NCBI GenBank assembly: GCA_937889595.1 | Contig: CALAOR010000090.1 | Location: 62,001 to 126,000 of the forward strand | DNA: 64,000 nucleotides | From: an uncultured bacterium | GTDB taxonomy: Bacteria; Oederibacteriota; PGYV01; Palsa-1178 | Direction: 5' to 3' | Shown: piece after piece, positions 18,826 through 28,081 of the stretch | Position numbering within the stretch: the stretch's first letter is position 1 | Layout: each line of letters opens with the position of its first letter | Notes under the pieces: generated by a model | What the model saw: the letters and a program-made list of their open reading frames with translations, nothing else | Told to the model about the DNA's origin: nothing | The model's database searches: none | Position numbers and translations under genes: made by a program

Positions 18826-20940
18826 ATGATAACGTTTGACAAAAAGAGATCCATGTTCTGCATAGCCACAAAGGATTCGTCCTATGTTTTCGGCATAAAC
18901 TCAGCCAAAGAACTTTATAACGCGTACTACGGGAAGAAACTCACGCCTAAAGACCTTAAAAAAGCCGGAGAGCCAAAATTTAAGGAGATAGGTTACCACA
19001 GTTCCGACAATAAAAAGTCCAACTTCATGCCGGAATTTAACGCTTACGACGGTTACAATATTTTTGAAAACACGGTAAAAGCCTCTTTTTCCGACGGCAA
19101 CAGGGCCATTGATTGCGTTTATAAGGGACACGTAATAAAAGATGATACGCTTACAGTCACGATGAAAGACAAAAAATACGGGTTTTATATCGACTTAAAC
19201 TACAAAGTCCTTTCCGGGTATAACCTCATAGAAAAATCCATCCTCTACAGGAACAATGAAACGAAAATATCCGTGAACCTGGAAAGCTTTAACTCGGGCG
19301 CCCTTGTTTTGCCGCCCGGAAAATACAACCTCGGTTTTAATCACGGGGGATGGATAAAGGAAATGTCCCTGCGCTTTGAGGAAATATCGCATGGCAAAAA
19401 AGTCTTGGAAAGCAGGACGGGAAATTCGAGCCATATTTTAAACCCGTCTTTTTTCATAACCAGGGATGAAAAAATATCGGAAGACTCGGGAGAGTATTAC
19501 TACGGACAGCTCCTCTGGGGGGGCAACTGGAAATTCACCTTTGAAAAACGGTTCTACGACGCGGTCACTTTTAACGCCGGTATAAATAATTTTGAAGGTT
19601 CGGTTACGTTAAAACCCGGCAAAGAATTCCAAACACCTTCCCTTATACTTGGATTCTCCGGAAGCGGACTGGGTCAGATGAGCCGGGATTTGCACGATTT
19701 TTACAGGCATAACGTGATGCCGCAGTATAAGTTAAATGACCATAAGCGCGTGCTTGTTAACAGCTGGGAAGCTTTTTATTTTGATATAAACGAAGAAAAG
19801 CTTTTAAAACTTGCTGATACGGCCGTAAAGATCGGGGCAGAGATACTTGTCGTGGATGACGGGTGGTTCAGGGGCAGGAACGACGACACGTCCTCTCTGG
19901 GAGACTGGGAGCCGGCAAAAAAGAAATTCCCGCAAGGCATGAAAGTTTTCAGGGACAAAGTAAGGGCAAAGGGGCTGAAATTCGGCATTTGGCTGGAGCC
20001 TGAGATGGTAAACCCGGACAGTGACCTGTACAGGGAACACCCTGACTGGTGTTATCATAATAAAGGCAGGAGCAGGACCCAGATGCGGCACCAGCTTGTC
20101 CTTAACATAGCACGCAAAGATGTTTTTGCTTATTTAAAAGAAATGATACGCCGGGTCATCACTGCGTACGCGCCGGATTATGTAAAATGGGATATGAACA
20201 GGTATATATCGGAAGCCGCGGCTGAAAATATAAAAGATTCCACGGTATGGATAGAACACATGAGAGCCGCGTATGAACTTATGGCGTACTTAAAGAGTTT
20301 AAACCCGCAGATAATCCTTGAAGGCTGCGCGGGCGGGGGCGGCAGGTTTTCCGGAGGCGTTTTAAAATACGTGGACCAGATGTGGACCAGCGACAATAAT
20401 GACCCGTTTTGCAGGCAGTTTATCCAGTACGGAACCTCGCTTTTTTACCCCGCAATTGCCATGTGCTGCCATGTTGCCGACAGCCCATACGGGCTCACGG
20501 GAAGGGCGTCAAAGACGCTGTTCAGGATACGCACGGCAATGGCAGGCAACTTCGGGATAGAAGCTGGCCTTTTAAAATGGAATGATAAGGAACTTAACCT
20601 GCTCAAACAGGAGATCAAGTCCTATAAATCCATCAGGGAAACCGTATATTCAGGGGACCTTTACAGGATGGATTCGCCCTATGACGGCGACAGGGTTTCG
20701 TTTATGTACGTTTCAAAAGACAAGGCTGAAGCGGTTGTATATATATATTTTACCGGCAGACAGGCGGGAAAACCGGGGAAATTAAAATTAAAGGGATTAA
20801 ACAACAGCTTCACATATGAGTATTCCATAAATAACAAGGCGCAGCGAAAAACCGGGAACTTCCTTATGAAAACCGGAATTTCACTGCCGGGTTTGAAATT
20901 CCAGGACAGCATGATACTGCGTCTTAACAGGTTGTTTTAA
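18826..20940 (+). CDS. GH36 alpha-galactosidase (cytoplasmic)
   Basis: LVVDDGWFRGRNDDTSSLGDW, FGIWLEPEMVNPDSDLYREHPDW, YVKWDMNRYI, LEGCAGGGGRFS; ATG 18826 after GGGAGG. Confidence 0.9.
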   Translation: MITFDKKRSMFCIATKDSSYVFGINSAKELYNAYYGKKLTPKDLKKAGEPKFKEIGYHSSDNKKSNFMPEFNAYDGYNIFENTVKASFSDGNRAIDCVYKGHVIKDDTLTVTMKDKKYGFYIDLNYKVLSGYNLIEKSILYRNNETKISVNLESFNSGALVLPPGKYNLGFNHGGWIKEMSLRFEEISHGKKVLESRTGNSSHILNPSFFITRDEKISEDSGEYYYGQLLWGGNWKFTFEKRFYDAVTFNAGINNFEGSVTLKPGKEFQTPSLILGFSGSGLGQMSRDLHDFYRHNVMPQYKLNDHKRVLVNSWEAFYFDINEEKLLKLADTAVKIGAEILVVDDGWFRGRNDDTSSLGDWEPAKKKFPQGMKVFRDKVRAKGLKFGIWLEPEMVNPDSDLYREHPDWCYHNKGRSRTQMRHQLVLNIARKDVFAYLKEMIRRVITAYAPDYVKWDMNRYISEAAAENIKDSTVWIEHMRAAYELMAYLKSLNPQIILEGCAGGGGRFSGGVLKYVDQMWTSDNNDPFCRQFIQYGTSLFYPAIAMCCHVADSPYGLTGRASKTLFRIRTAMAGNFGIEAGLLKWNDKELNLLKQEIKSYKSIRETVYSGDLYRMDSPYDGDRVSFMYVSKDKAEAVVYIYFTGRQAGKPGKLKLKGLNNSFTYEYSINNKAQRKTGNFLMKTGISLPGLKFQDSMILRLNRLF

Positions 20941-20977
20941 ACCTGTTTGGCGTTTTTTCCATTTGAAAAAATGATTA

Positions 20978-21006
20978 TTGACAAAAGCGTTTTCGCAAGT
21001 TATTAT
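20978..21006 (+). promoter_or_regulatory. Sigma70-like promoter
   Basis: TTGACA-N17-TATTAT upstream of the 21057 CDS. Confidence 0.55.
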
Positions 21007-21056
21007 CTTATTTATACCGTCAGAAGAAACAAAATAATAATATAAGGAGAATTCGC

Positions 21057-22091
21057 ATGAAAAAAGTAAGAATCGGCATTATAGGCGCGGGAAAGATCGC
21101 GGAGAGGCTTCACCTTCCGGGATATAAGGACGTTGCGGAAGCTGAAGTTGTGGCCATATGCGATTTAAAAAAGAATAAGGCCGACCGCCTCGCGGCTATG
21201 TTTAAGATCCCGGCGGTATACACGGATTATAAAAAAATGATAAAAGAAGCGGGTATTGACGCGGTTTCAGTATGCACTCCGAACTATCTGCACGCTGAGA
21301 TGGCCATATTCGCCGCAAATAATAAAAAAAAGGTGCTTGTCGAGAAGCCTATGTCAATATCAATACCGGCTATGAAAGCCATGATCGCGGCGGCTAAAAA
21401 GAACAAGGTACTCCTGATGGTCGAACAGAGCCAGCGTTTTGACGCCGCGCACCAGGCTTTAAAGGAAATATTGGACAGCGGTGTACTGGGAAAGTTTGTT
21501 TCTGTCAGGGGCAAGATAGGCCACTCGGGCCCGGAATACTGGTCAGACGACTCCCCGTGGTTCTTTGACAAGAAATCATCAGGCGGCGGCGTGTCCGTGG
21601 ACGTGGGGATACATATTCTGGACCTCATAAGGTATGTCACGGGAAGGGACGTTAAAAGCGTGGCCGCCACCATGGCCAATTTGGTAAAAAAACAATACAA
21701 GCTTGAAGACTCTGTTGAAGCTGTTATTAATTTTAAAGACGGTACAATGGGCGTGTTCTCAACTTCGTGGTGCACCAATCCCTATGAACAGACTATTACT
21801 GTTTACGGAAACAAGGGCCGCGCAACCGTGTGGCACGGCGGCACAGAAGGCGGAAAAAGGTTTTCCGGATGGTATGTGGACGTGAAAAAACCGTACTCGG
21901 GAAATAACGAGATAAAATTAACCATCCCCGAGAAACCCAAAACAGGCGGCCCCATACAGCATTTCGTAAACTGCTGCCAGGGCAAAGCCAAGTGCATAAG
22001 CGATGGAACCTCGGGAATGAAGTCCATGGCAGTCATGCTCGCCGCGTTTAAGTCGGCGAAATCAAAGAAGTTTGAGAAGATAACAGTTTAG
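21057..22091 (+). CDS. Gfo/Idh/MocA family oxidoreductase
   Basis: RIGIIGAGKIAERLHLPGY Rossmann start; VLVEKPMSI; GVSVDVGIHILDLIRYVTG. Confidence 0.9.
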   Translation: MKKVRIGIIGAGKIAERLHLPGYKDVAEAEVVAICDLKKNKADRLAAMFKIPAVYTDYKKMIKEAGIDAVSVCTPNYLHAEMAIFAANNKKKVLVEKPMSISIPAMKAMIAAAKKNKVLLMVEQSQRFDAAHQALKEILDSGVLGKFVSVRGKIGHSGPEYWSDDSPWFFDKKSSGGGVSVDVGIHILDLIRYVTGRDVKSVAATMANLVKKQYKLEDSVEAVINFKDGTMGVFSTSWCTNPYEQTITVYGNKGRATVWHGGTEGGKRFSGWYVDVKKPYSGNNEIKLTIPEKPKTGGPIQHFVNCCQGKAKCISDGTSGMKSMAVMLAAFKSAKSKKFEKITV

Positions 22092-22117
22092 TAGCCGGAG
22101 TGATACAATAATTTAAT

Positions 22118-22160
22118 TCCCGCAGGCGCACCCCGGTGGGACGTAGAGGGTGCGACTACA
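22118..22160 (-). repeat. 43-bp dispersed hairpin repeat, GTAG-headed on the minus strand
   Basis: Exact reverse complement of 46807-46849. Confidence 0.75.
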
Positions 22161-22188
22161 TAACAATTGAAAAAAACGGAGGTACCAT

Positions 22189-23016
22189 ATGGCATTCAAG
22201 CTTTCCGCAATAACCTGGTCCCAGCATTATTCCTATGAACTTAAAAAGATCGACGATTTCGGTCTTATCGACCTTTACGCGAAAAACGGCCTCGGCGGCA
22301 TTGAATTCATCATCGAGCACCTGGCTTCCATGGATAAGGCGCACCTTTTAAAGCTGAAAAAATACGCCACGGACAAAAATCTCGCCATCACCTGCATCTC
22401 GCCCGGAAATAACTTCGGCAACGAGGACGATGCGGCGCAAAGATCAAACGAGGATACTGTCGCGCGTTCAATCGACGCCGCGGACATCATGGGCGCGCCT
22501 GTGGTCAGGGTATTTGCCGGATGGCCGCCTGAGGGGAAAAGAGAAGCGCTTTGGGGCAAAGCAGTCGCTTCCATGAAAAAGGCGGCTCTTTACGCCGAAA
22601 CAAAAGGCATAACGCTTGTTTTGGAGCCGCATAACGGCGGAGGGTTCCTTCCTGATTCAAAATCCGCGTTGAAGTTTTTAAAAGATGTGGATTCGCCGTA
22701 CCTTATGCTCAATGTCGACACGGGAAATTACCATGATAAGGATATTTACGCGGCGATAAAGAAGACCATTAAGTACGCAAAATACGTCCACTTCAAGATA
22801 CACACAATTTCCAAGGACGGCAAAAAGACCTCGGATTTTGACCTGAATAAGACCATGGCCCTGCTTGCGGAATCCGGGTATAACGGGTATATAGCCATAG
22901 AGTACGAGGGCCAGGAATTCATCAAAGCAGAAAAGCCGGCAAAGGCGAAGAACGAGATGGAATTTTTTCCTGTTGCGGTGAAAAGGGTGAAGGAACTGAT
23001 TAAAAAATATTATTAA
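22189..23016 (+). CDS. Sugar phosphate isomerase/epimerase (xylose isomerase-like TIM barrel)
   Basis: LVLEPHNGGGFLPDS, LMLNVDTGNYHD, YVHFKIH, GYIAIEYEG. Confidence 0.85.
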   Translation: MAFKLSAITWSQHYSYELKKIDDFGLIDLYAKNGLGGIEFIIEHLASMDKAHLLKLKKYATDKNLAITCISPGNNFGNEDDAAQRSNEDTVARSIDAADIMGAPVVRVFAGWPPEGKREALWGKAVASMKKAALYAETKGITLVLEPHNGGGFLPDSKSALKFLKDVDSPYLMLNVDTGNYHDKDIYAAIKKTIKYAKYVHFKIHTISKDGKKTSDFDLNKTMALLAESGYNGYIAIEYEGQEFIKAEKPAKAKNEMEFFPVAVKRVKELIKKYY

Positions 23017-23044
23017 AAGTCATATATTTATTGACGGACGGATC

Positions 23045-23078
23045 GAAAAAAAGGACGGTAGAAATACCGTCCTTTTTT
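23045..23078 (+). terminator. Rho-independent terminator
   Basis: AAAAAAAGGACGGTAGAAATACCGTCCTTTTTT. Confidence 0.85.
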
Positions 23079-23245
23079 ATTTTGTGGCTGTTAGCTTTGA
23101 GGAACTCGAGCGACGAAAAGCTTACAGCCACAAATATCCGATCAAGTCCCGTAAGCTACGGCGTCGGGACAAGCGGTATTTATCGCTTGTCAAATACACG
23201 GCTTGATATATAATATGAGGCACTTTATAAAACAGGAGCGTATTT

Positions 23246-24127
23246 TTGAAAATCAGGGACATTTTAAAGGCGAAGAGGTTTGTGTTCTCGCTTGAGGTAT
23301 TTCCGCCCAAGCCGGATACGGACATACGGGTGATATACGACACCATAGAGCAGCTTAAAGAAATAGACCCTGATTTTATCAGCGTGACCTTTGGCGCGGG
23401 CGGGTCAACCAGGGGCAGGACCGTGGAAATAGCGGATAAGCTGACTAATTATTTTAAAATACCCGCCTTGGCGCACTTAACGTGCATAGGCGCCACTTAC
23501 GGTTCGATAATGTCCATACTTAAGGAATTCAAGTCAAAAGGCGTTGAGAACATAATGGCCCTGCGCGGGGATATGCCGGCGGGGGAAAAAGAACCGTTAA
23601 AGGATTTTAAATACGCGGCTGATCTTGTGCGGTTTATCAGGAAAAGCGGGCATGATTTTTCAATAGGCGTGGCATGTTATCCTGAAAAGCACCCTGAAGC
23701 CAGTTCCCATGACGCGGATCTGGAACACCTGAAGGGAAAAGTTGATGCCGGCGCTGATTTTGTCACGACACAGCTTTTTCTCGAAAATAACCACTTTTTA
23801 AAATTCAGAGACAGGATGGAAAAAGCCGGGATAAAAATGCCGCTTCTTGCCGGCATAATGACCGCGACCAAGCTTGTCAACCTTGAAAGGATGGCCGATA
23901 TGTGCGGCGTGGAAATACCGGAGCGGTTCAGGAAAGCGACCTCCAGCTGCGACATTAACGCGTTAGTCTGCGAGGATACGGTGAAATACACAGTGGGCCA
24001 GATAAATCATCTTATAGCCAACGGTGTAAAAGGCATACATTTATATACCATGAACAAAGTGGAGCAAAACAGAAGGATATATGAGGAATCAAAATTAAGG
24101 CAGGCGAGGCAGGCAAATGTTCATTAA
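23246..24127 (+). CDS. metF: 5,10-methylenetetrahydrofolate reductase
   Basis: FSLEVFPPKPDT, FISVTFGAGGST, HLTCIGAT, GVACYPEKHPEA, GADFVTTQLF. Confidence 0.92.
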   Translation: MKIRDILKAKRFVFSLEVFPPKPDTDIRVIYDTIEQLKEIDPDFISVTFGAGGSTRGRTVEIADKLTNYFKIPALAHLTCIGATYGSIMSILKEFKSKGVENIMALRGDMPAGEKEPLKDFKYAADLVRFIRKSGHDFSIGVACYPEKHPEASSHDADLEHLKGKVDAGADFVTTQLFLENNHFLKFRDRMEKAGIKMPLLAGIMTATKLVNLERMADMCGVEIPERFRKATSSCDINALVCEDTVKYTVGQINHLIANGVKGIHLYTMNKVEQNRRIYEESKLRQARQANVH

Positions 24128-24521
24128 CTTTATCCTGGTCATTATCGGCGGGGGACTGGGTTCGGCCGCCAGGTTTGGATTGTCCGCCTGGGTAAACCAG
24201 TTAATGCAGGTAAGGTCCGTATTTCCTTACGGCACATTGACGGTAAATCTCGCCGGCTCTTTCCTGGCCGGGTTGGTATGGGGGCTTTCCACGGAAACAA
24301 CCATGAAGCCCGAGACAAGGATATTCCTGCTGGTCGGTTTCTTGGGCGGGTTTACCACGTTTTCATCCTACGCGCTTGAAAGCTATAACCTGTTCAATAA
24401 CGGTGAAATAAAAAATGCGCTTATCAATATTTTTGTGAACAATATCGGTTCCTTATTGCTTGTAATTGCCGGTGTCATACTGGCAAGGTATATATTAAAA
24501 GGATCAAGAGGAGGGATATAA
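24117..24521 (+). CDS. crcB: Fluoride exporter Fluc/CrcB
   Basis: GGGLGSAARFGLSAW, PYGTLTVNLAGSFLAG, GFLGGFTTFSSYALES. Confidence 0.93.
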   Translation: MFINFILVIIGGGLGSAARFGLSAWVNQLMQVRSVFPYGTLTVNLAGSFLAGLVWGLSTETTMKPETRIFLLVGFLGGFTTFSSYALESYNLFNNGEIKNALINIFVNNIGSLLLVIAGVILARYILKGSRGGI

Positions 24522-24859
24522 TGGAGCTTCCAAGAGAGTCTGCCCTGCTGAGGATAATCGTGGGTGAAAGCGAGAAGTTCGAGGGAAGGCCGGCCTATGA
24601 AGCCATAGTCATGAAAGCCCGCGAATTAAACATGGCGGGCGCGACCGTCACCAGGGGCATCATGGGATACGGCAAGACAAGCAGGATACACTCGGCAAAG
24701 GTCCTTGAAATGTCGGGGGATCTGCCCATGGTGATCGAGATCGTGGATATTGAGGACAAACTTGACAATTTCATCCCCTTGCTTGAGAAGATGATGAAGG
24801 GCGGCCTTGTCACGATGGAGAAGGCAAAGGTAATACATTATAAACATGAGGTAAGGTAA
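24521..24859 (+). CDS. DUF190 family protein
   Basis: LRIIVGESEKFEGRPAYEAIVMKARELNMAGATVTRGIMGYG; adjacent to crcB. Confidence 0.88.
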   Translation: MELPRESALLRIIVGESEKFEGRPAYEAIVMKARELNMAGATVTRGIMGYGKTSRIHSAKVLEMSGDLPMVIEIVDIEDKLDNFIPLLEKMMKGGLVTMEKAKVIHYKHEVR

Positions 24860-24877
24860 TTCAAAAAGGAGCCTTGT

Positions 24878-25678
24878 TTGAAAATAATAGACGTGCATAC
24901 GCACTTTTTCCCAGATGAGATAGGCCCTAAAACCATAGAACACCTTAAAGGTCGCGCCAATGAAGAAATCGCTTCATACGGCGACGGTACCTTAAGATCG
25001 CTAAAAGAATACATGAAGAGGGACGGGGTAAGCATATCGGTCAATTCGCCTGTAGCCACCAAACCCGCGCAGGTAATACACATTAACCGCAGGATGATAG
25101 AACATAATAAGAATGCCGGCAACGTCATATGTTTCGGCGCAATGCATCCGGATTTCGTTGATATAGGAAATGTCGGGGAGGAACTGGAATTTATAGCAAA
25201 AGCCGGCGTTAAAGGCATAAAACTTCATTCTGAATACCAGCAGTTTTATCCCGATGATCCAAAACATTTTAAGATATACGACGCTTGCAGGAAAAACAAC
25301 CTCATTATTCTTTTTCATGCGGGTCTTGACCTGGCTTTTCCCGGCACGCATTCCACGCCGCAAAGAATGGCTGAAGTGGCGAAGATAACCGGCTTAAAAT
25401 CAATTTTTGCGCACATGGGAGGCTACAGGCTGTGGGATGATGTAATGAAATACATAGCGGGAAGGGATGTTTATTTTGATACTGCTTACTGTACGGAAAT
25501 GGACGACGAACTTCTCAAAACAATGATCGTAAAACACGGGCCGGAAAAGGTGCTTTTTGGCACTGATTTCCCGTGGGAAAACGCGGCCAATATAAAGGCA
25601 AAACTTGAAAAACTTCTGCACGGTGATATACAGGAAATGATATACCACAAAAACGCGGAAAAACTCCTGGGGATATGA
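24878..25678 (+). CDS. Amidohydrolase family 2 (TIM-barrel metal hydrolase)
   Basis: IIDVHTHFFP, GVKGIKLHSEYQQFYPDD, VLFGTDFPW. Confidence 0.88.
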   Translation: MKIIDVHTHFFPDEIGPKTIEHLKGRANEEIASYGDGTLRSLKEYMKRDGVSISVNSPVATKPAQVIHINRRMIEHNKNAGNVICFGAMHPDFVDIGNVGEELEFIAKAGVKGIKLHSEYQQFYPDDPKHFKIYDACRKNNLIILFHAGLDLAFPGTHSTPQRMAEVAKITGLKSIFAHMGGYRLWDDVMKYIAGRDVYFDTAYCTEMDDELLKTMIVKHGPEKVLFGTDFPWENAANIKAKLEKLLHGDIQEMIYHKNAEKLLGI

Positions 25679-26481
25679 TGAATATAATTGACATGCATGC
25701 CCATTTTTACACCTGCGAGAGGACGGCAGATGACGTAAAGTATCTGCTGGGGGCGGGTCTTATACTTCCCGGGCCCGAAGGCGCCATAGATGGCCTGAAG
25801 AAATTCATGAAGCAAGACGGTATAAAAATATCCGTAAACGCGCCGTCTGCCCTGTCGCCCAAACAGGCAATTGAAACAAATCGGATGATGATCAAATACA
25901 ATGAAACACAAACAAATGTAATATGCCTCGGAACACTGCATCCCGGCATGGAGGACCCTTCTGAAGAGGCGGCATACATGGCGTCAAAGGGGATAAAAGG
26001 CGTTAAAATGCACCCTCAGGTGCAGGGCTTTTATCCTGATGACGAGGCAATGAAAAAGATATATAAAGCCTGCGATGACGAAGGCCTGTATATCCTTTTA
26101 CATGCGGGCGCGGGTTCCGAGACTGTTTACGATTACGATACCATAAAAGGCACCCCCAAAAGAATAAGTTATGCAGTTGATGAATTTCCGTCGCTAAAGT
26201 TTGTCATAGCGCACTTAGGCGGGCTCAACATGTGGGACGAGGCGAGGAAGTACCTGATAGGAAAGAATATATACCTTGATACGGCCTACTGCACGATAAT
26301 GCCCGATGAAGAGGTTAAGAATATAATAAAACTCCACGGCGCGGATAAAGTGCTTTTTGGGTCTGATTTTCCGTGGATAAGGCAGGCTGACATAAAGGCA
26401 TTGATAGAAAGATGCGTGCCGGATGAAGGCAAAAGGGAACTGATTTTCCACAAGAACGCGGAAAAACTACTGGGATTGTAA
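25675..26481 (+). CDS. Amidohydrolase family 2, tandem paralogue
   Basis: IIDMHAHFYT, GIKGVKMHPQVQGFYPDD, VLFGSDFPW; overlaps the preceding gene by 4 nt. Confidence 0.88.
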   Translation: MMNIIDMHAHFYTCERTADDVKYLLGAGLILPGPEGAIDGLKKFMKQDGIKISVNAPSALSPKQAIETNRMMIKYNETQTNVICLGTLHPGMEDPSEEAAYMASKGIKGVKMHPQVQGFYPDDEAMKKIYKACDDEGLYILLHAGAGSETVYDYDTIKGTPKRISYAVDEFPSLKFVIAHLGGLNMWDEARKYLIGKNIYLDTAYCTIMPDEEVKNIIKLHGADKVLFGSDFPWIRQADIKALIERCVPDEGKRELIFHKNAEKLLGL

Positions 26482-26525
26482 GGCGGTTTTTGTATTTTTT
26501 ATTTTAAATCGTGGAGGATTCTACC

Positions 26526-26687
26526 ATGGGCAAAAACAAAGGCTTCATCATGACGAAAAAATCAAAGAGCACAATAAAAACCGTGACTAAAACCGTGACC
26601 GTTCCCGCGCAGCAAAAAGGCGAGGATATTTACGCGTATTATTTGAGGCTGAAAAAATCGGGGTTAAGGCTGCCGAAAAAGCAGTGA
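26526..26687 (+). CDS. Small basic protein (53 aa), unknown function
   Basis: GGAGG at 26513; MGKNKGFIMTKKSKSTIKTVTKTVTVPAQQKGEDIYAYYLRLKKSGLRLPKKQ*. Confidence 0.5.
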   Translation: MGKNKGFIMTKKSKSTIKTVTKTVTVPAQQKGEDIYAYYLRLKKSGLRLPKKQ

Positions 26688-26690
26688 AAG

Positions 26691-26903
26691 ATTTAAATAC
26701 AACCACTATTGTGATTTTACAAATAGAACAAATATGTTTATATGTGTTTTTTAGAACTCGTAGAGAGGGGGCTTGTCCCCCTCTAAAATGCTGGCCCCAG
26801 TTATCCGCCCAGCCCAGATTGAGAAGGGGACGAGCCCCTTCTCTACGAAAATCGTTTTGTTTATAACTATTGTGTTTAGTTACAATAGTGGTTGTATTTA
26901 AAT
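26691..26903. mobile_element. MITE-like element with 22-bp perfect terminal inverted repeats, containing an inverted GTAG-hairpin pair
   Basis: ATTTAAATACAACCACTATTGT (26691-26712) and its reverse complement at 26882-26903; internal hairpins 26760-26846; no ORF of its own. Confidence 0.75.
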
Positions 26904-26910
26904 TAAGGCG

Positions 26911-28023
26911 TCAACCGGCGAGCACCCTGAATTTCCTGCAATTATCCACGATGTCTGTGCCTGGGGAAAACAGCCCTCCCCCCATTAAAAATACCGCGTC
27001 ATTTCCGTAGAACTTTTTCATGTAAGGTATCCTGTCAAAGGTCATGCCCCCGCCGGGTCCCGGCAGGGCGGGTTTTAATATGCCGAGTTTTTCCCTGCAG
27101 CCTGAAGCGATATGCGCGCATTGCTCTTCCGAAAAAGAAAACCTTCCGCCAAAATTCGGGAATATAACCGCGTCAGCGCCGCACAAGCGGGTCAACTGGC
27201 CGAAGAAGGCATAGTGCGAAATGCCCGAGTCCGGGCTTACAACGTATGACCCGTGAAAAGCAGGGTGATAAAACAGGGGGAGCCCGATGGAATCGTCTTC
27301 CGCTATCATTCTCATGTTTTCAAACCCGGCAAGACCGGGTGAGATTATCAGGCTTTTCGCGCCGGATGCCTTTGCGAATTTGGCCCGTTTGAAGGTATCC
27401 AAACCGTCGGCTGTTATATTAGGGGCATAGAGCGTCTTGAACCCTGTTTCCTTATTTGCCTTGTTTACGGCTTTACAGACTGCCTCTATCCTTTTCTCAA
27501 AAGGGGAGAAAGGCTGGTCCGCGAGCCCATGGTCGTCTTTTATGATGTCAATGCCGCCCAGGGCAAATTTGTATGCCAGGCCCGCAAGTTCTTTTACGGA
27601 CAGCCCCATGGGTTTTAAGGCCGAGCATAATAAAGGCCTGTCATAAATTCCGGTAAGTTTTCTTATGCCTGATATACCAAAGCGGGGGCCTTTTAGTTTT
27701 TTTAATAATACGGTGGGAGGTAACATGCGTTCAACCCTGATGCCGGGTTTTATGGAAGTGTTGCCGAAGACGACATTGAGGAATTGCGTGAGTTCAACGC
27801 CTGCGGTTTCGTTTGCGTAGCTGATCGTGGCGCTGTATTTTTTGCCGAAGGTCTTTATCGATTCAATCCTGCCGACGATTGAGTCCCTGATGTATTTGTC
27901 GGCGACAAGGTTGTATGGGAATTCAATGGTCTGTTCGACACAGATGTTTTTGGCCTTTTCAGCGGCTTCTTTTTTTGAGCCTGTTAAGGAATAAACCACT
28001 GTAAATCTGTTCTTGGATGGCAT
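26911..28023 (-). CDS. RuBisCO-like protein (form IV RLP)
   Basis: LLCSALKPMGLSVKELAGLAYKFALGGIDIIKDDHGLADQPFSPFEKRI aligns by eye to the RuBisCO TIKPKLGLS...GGLDFTKDDENVNSQPF region; FYHPAFHG; VFLMGGGLFSPG. Confidence 0.88.
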   Translation of the reverse strand: MPSKNRFTVVYSLTGSKKEAAEKAKNICVEQTIEFPYNLVADKYIRDSIVGRIESIKTFGKKYSATISYANETAGVELTQFLNVVFGNTSIKPGIRVERMLPPTVLLKKLKGPRFGISGIRKLTGIYDRPLLCSALKPMGLSVKELAGLAYKFALGGIDIIKDDHGLADQPFSPFEKRIEAVCKAVNKANKETGFKTLYAPNITADGLDTFKRAKFAKASGAKSLIISPGLAGFENMRMIAEDDSIGLPLFYHPAFHGSYVVSPDSGISHYAFFGQLTRLCGADAVIFPNFGGRFSFSEEQCAHIASGCREKLGILKPALPGPGGGMTFDRIPYMKKFYGNDAVFLMGGGLFSPGTDIVDNCRKFRVLAG

Positions 28024-28081
28024 TGGATTCTCCGTTTGTGTATTTAAAACAATTACACCGCGAAATACAAAACGTTATTGT

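Noticed and set aside
23080-24116. Fluoride riboswitch controlling crcB
   Set aside because: crcB overlaps metF and no convincing fluoride-riboswitch consensus was recognised upstream of metF by eye; a covariance-model search would be needed to exclude it
26911-28023. Genuine carboxylating RuBisCO
   Set aside because: KDDE is replaced by KDDH and the KPKLGLS region is altered, so it is better called a RuBisCO-like protein
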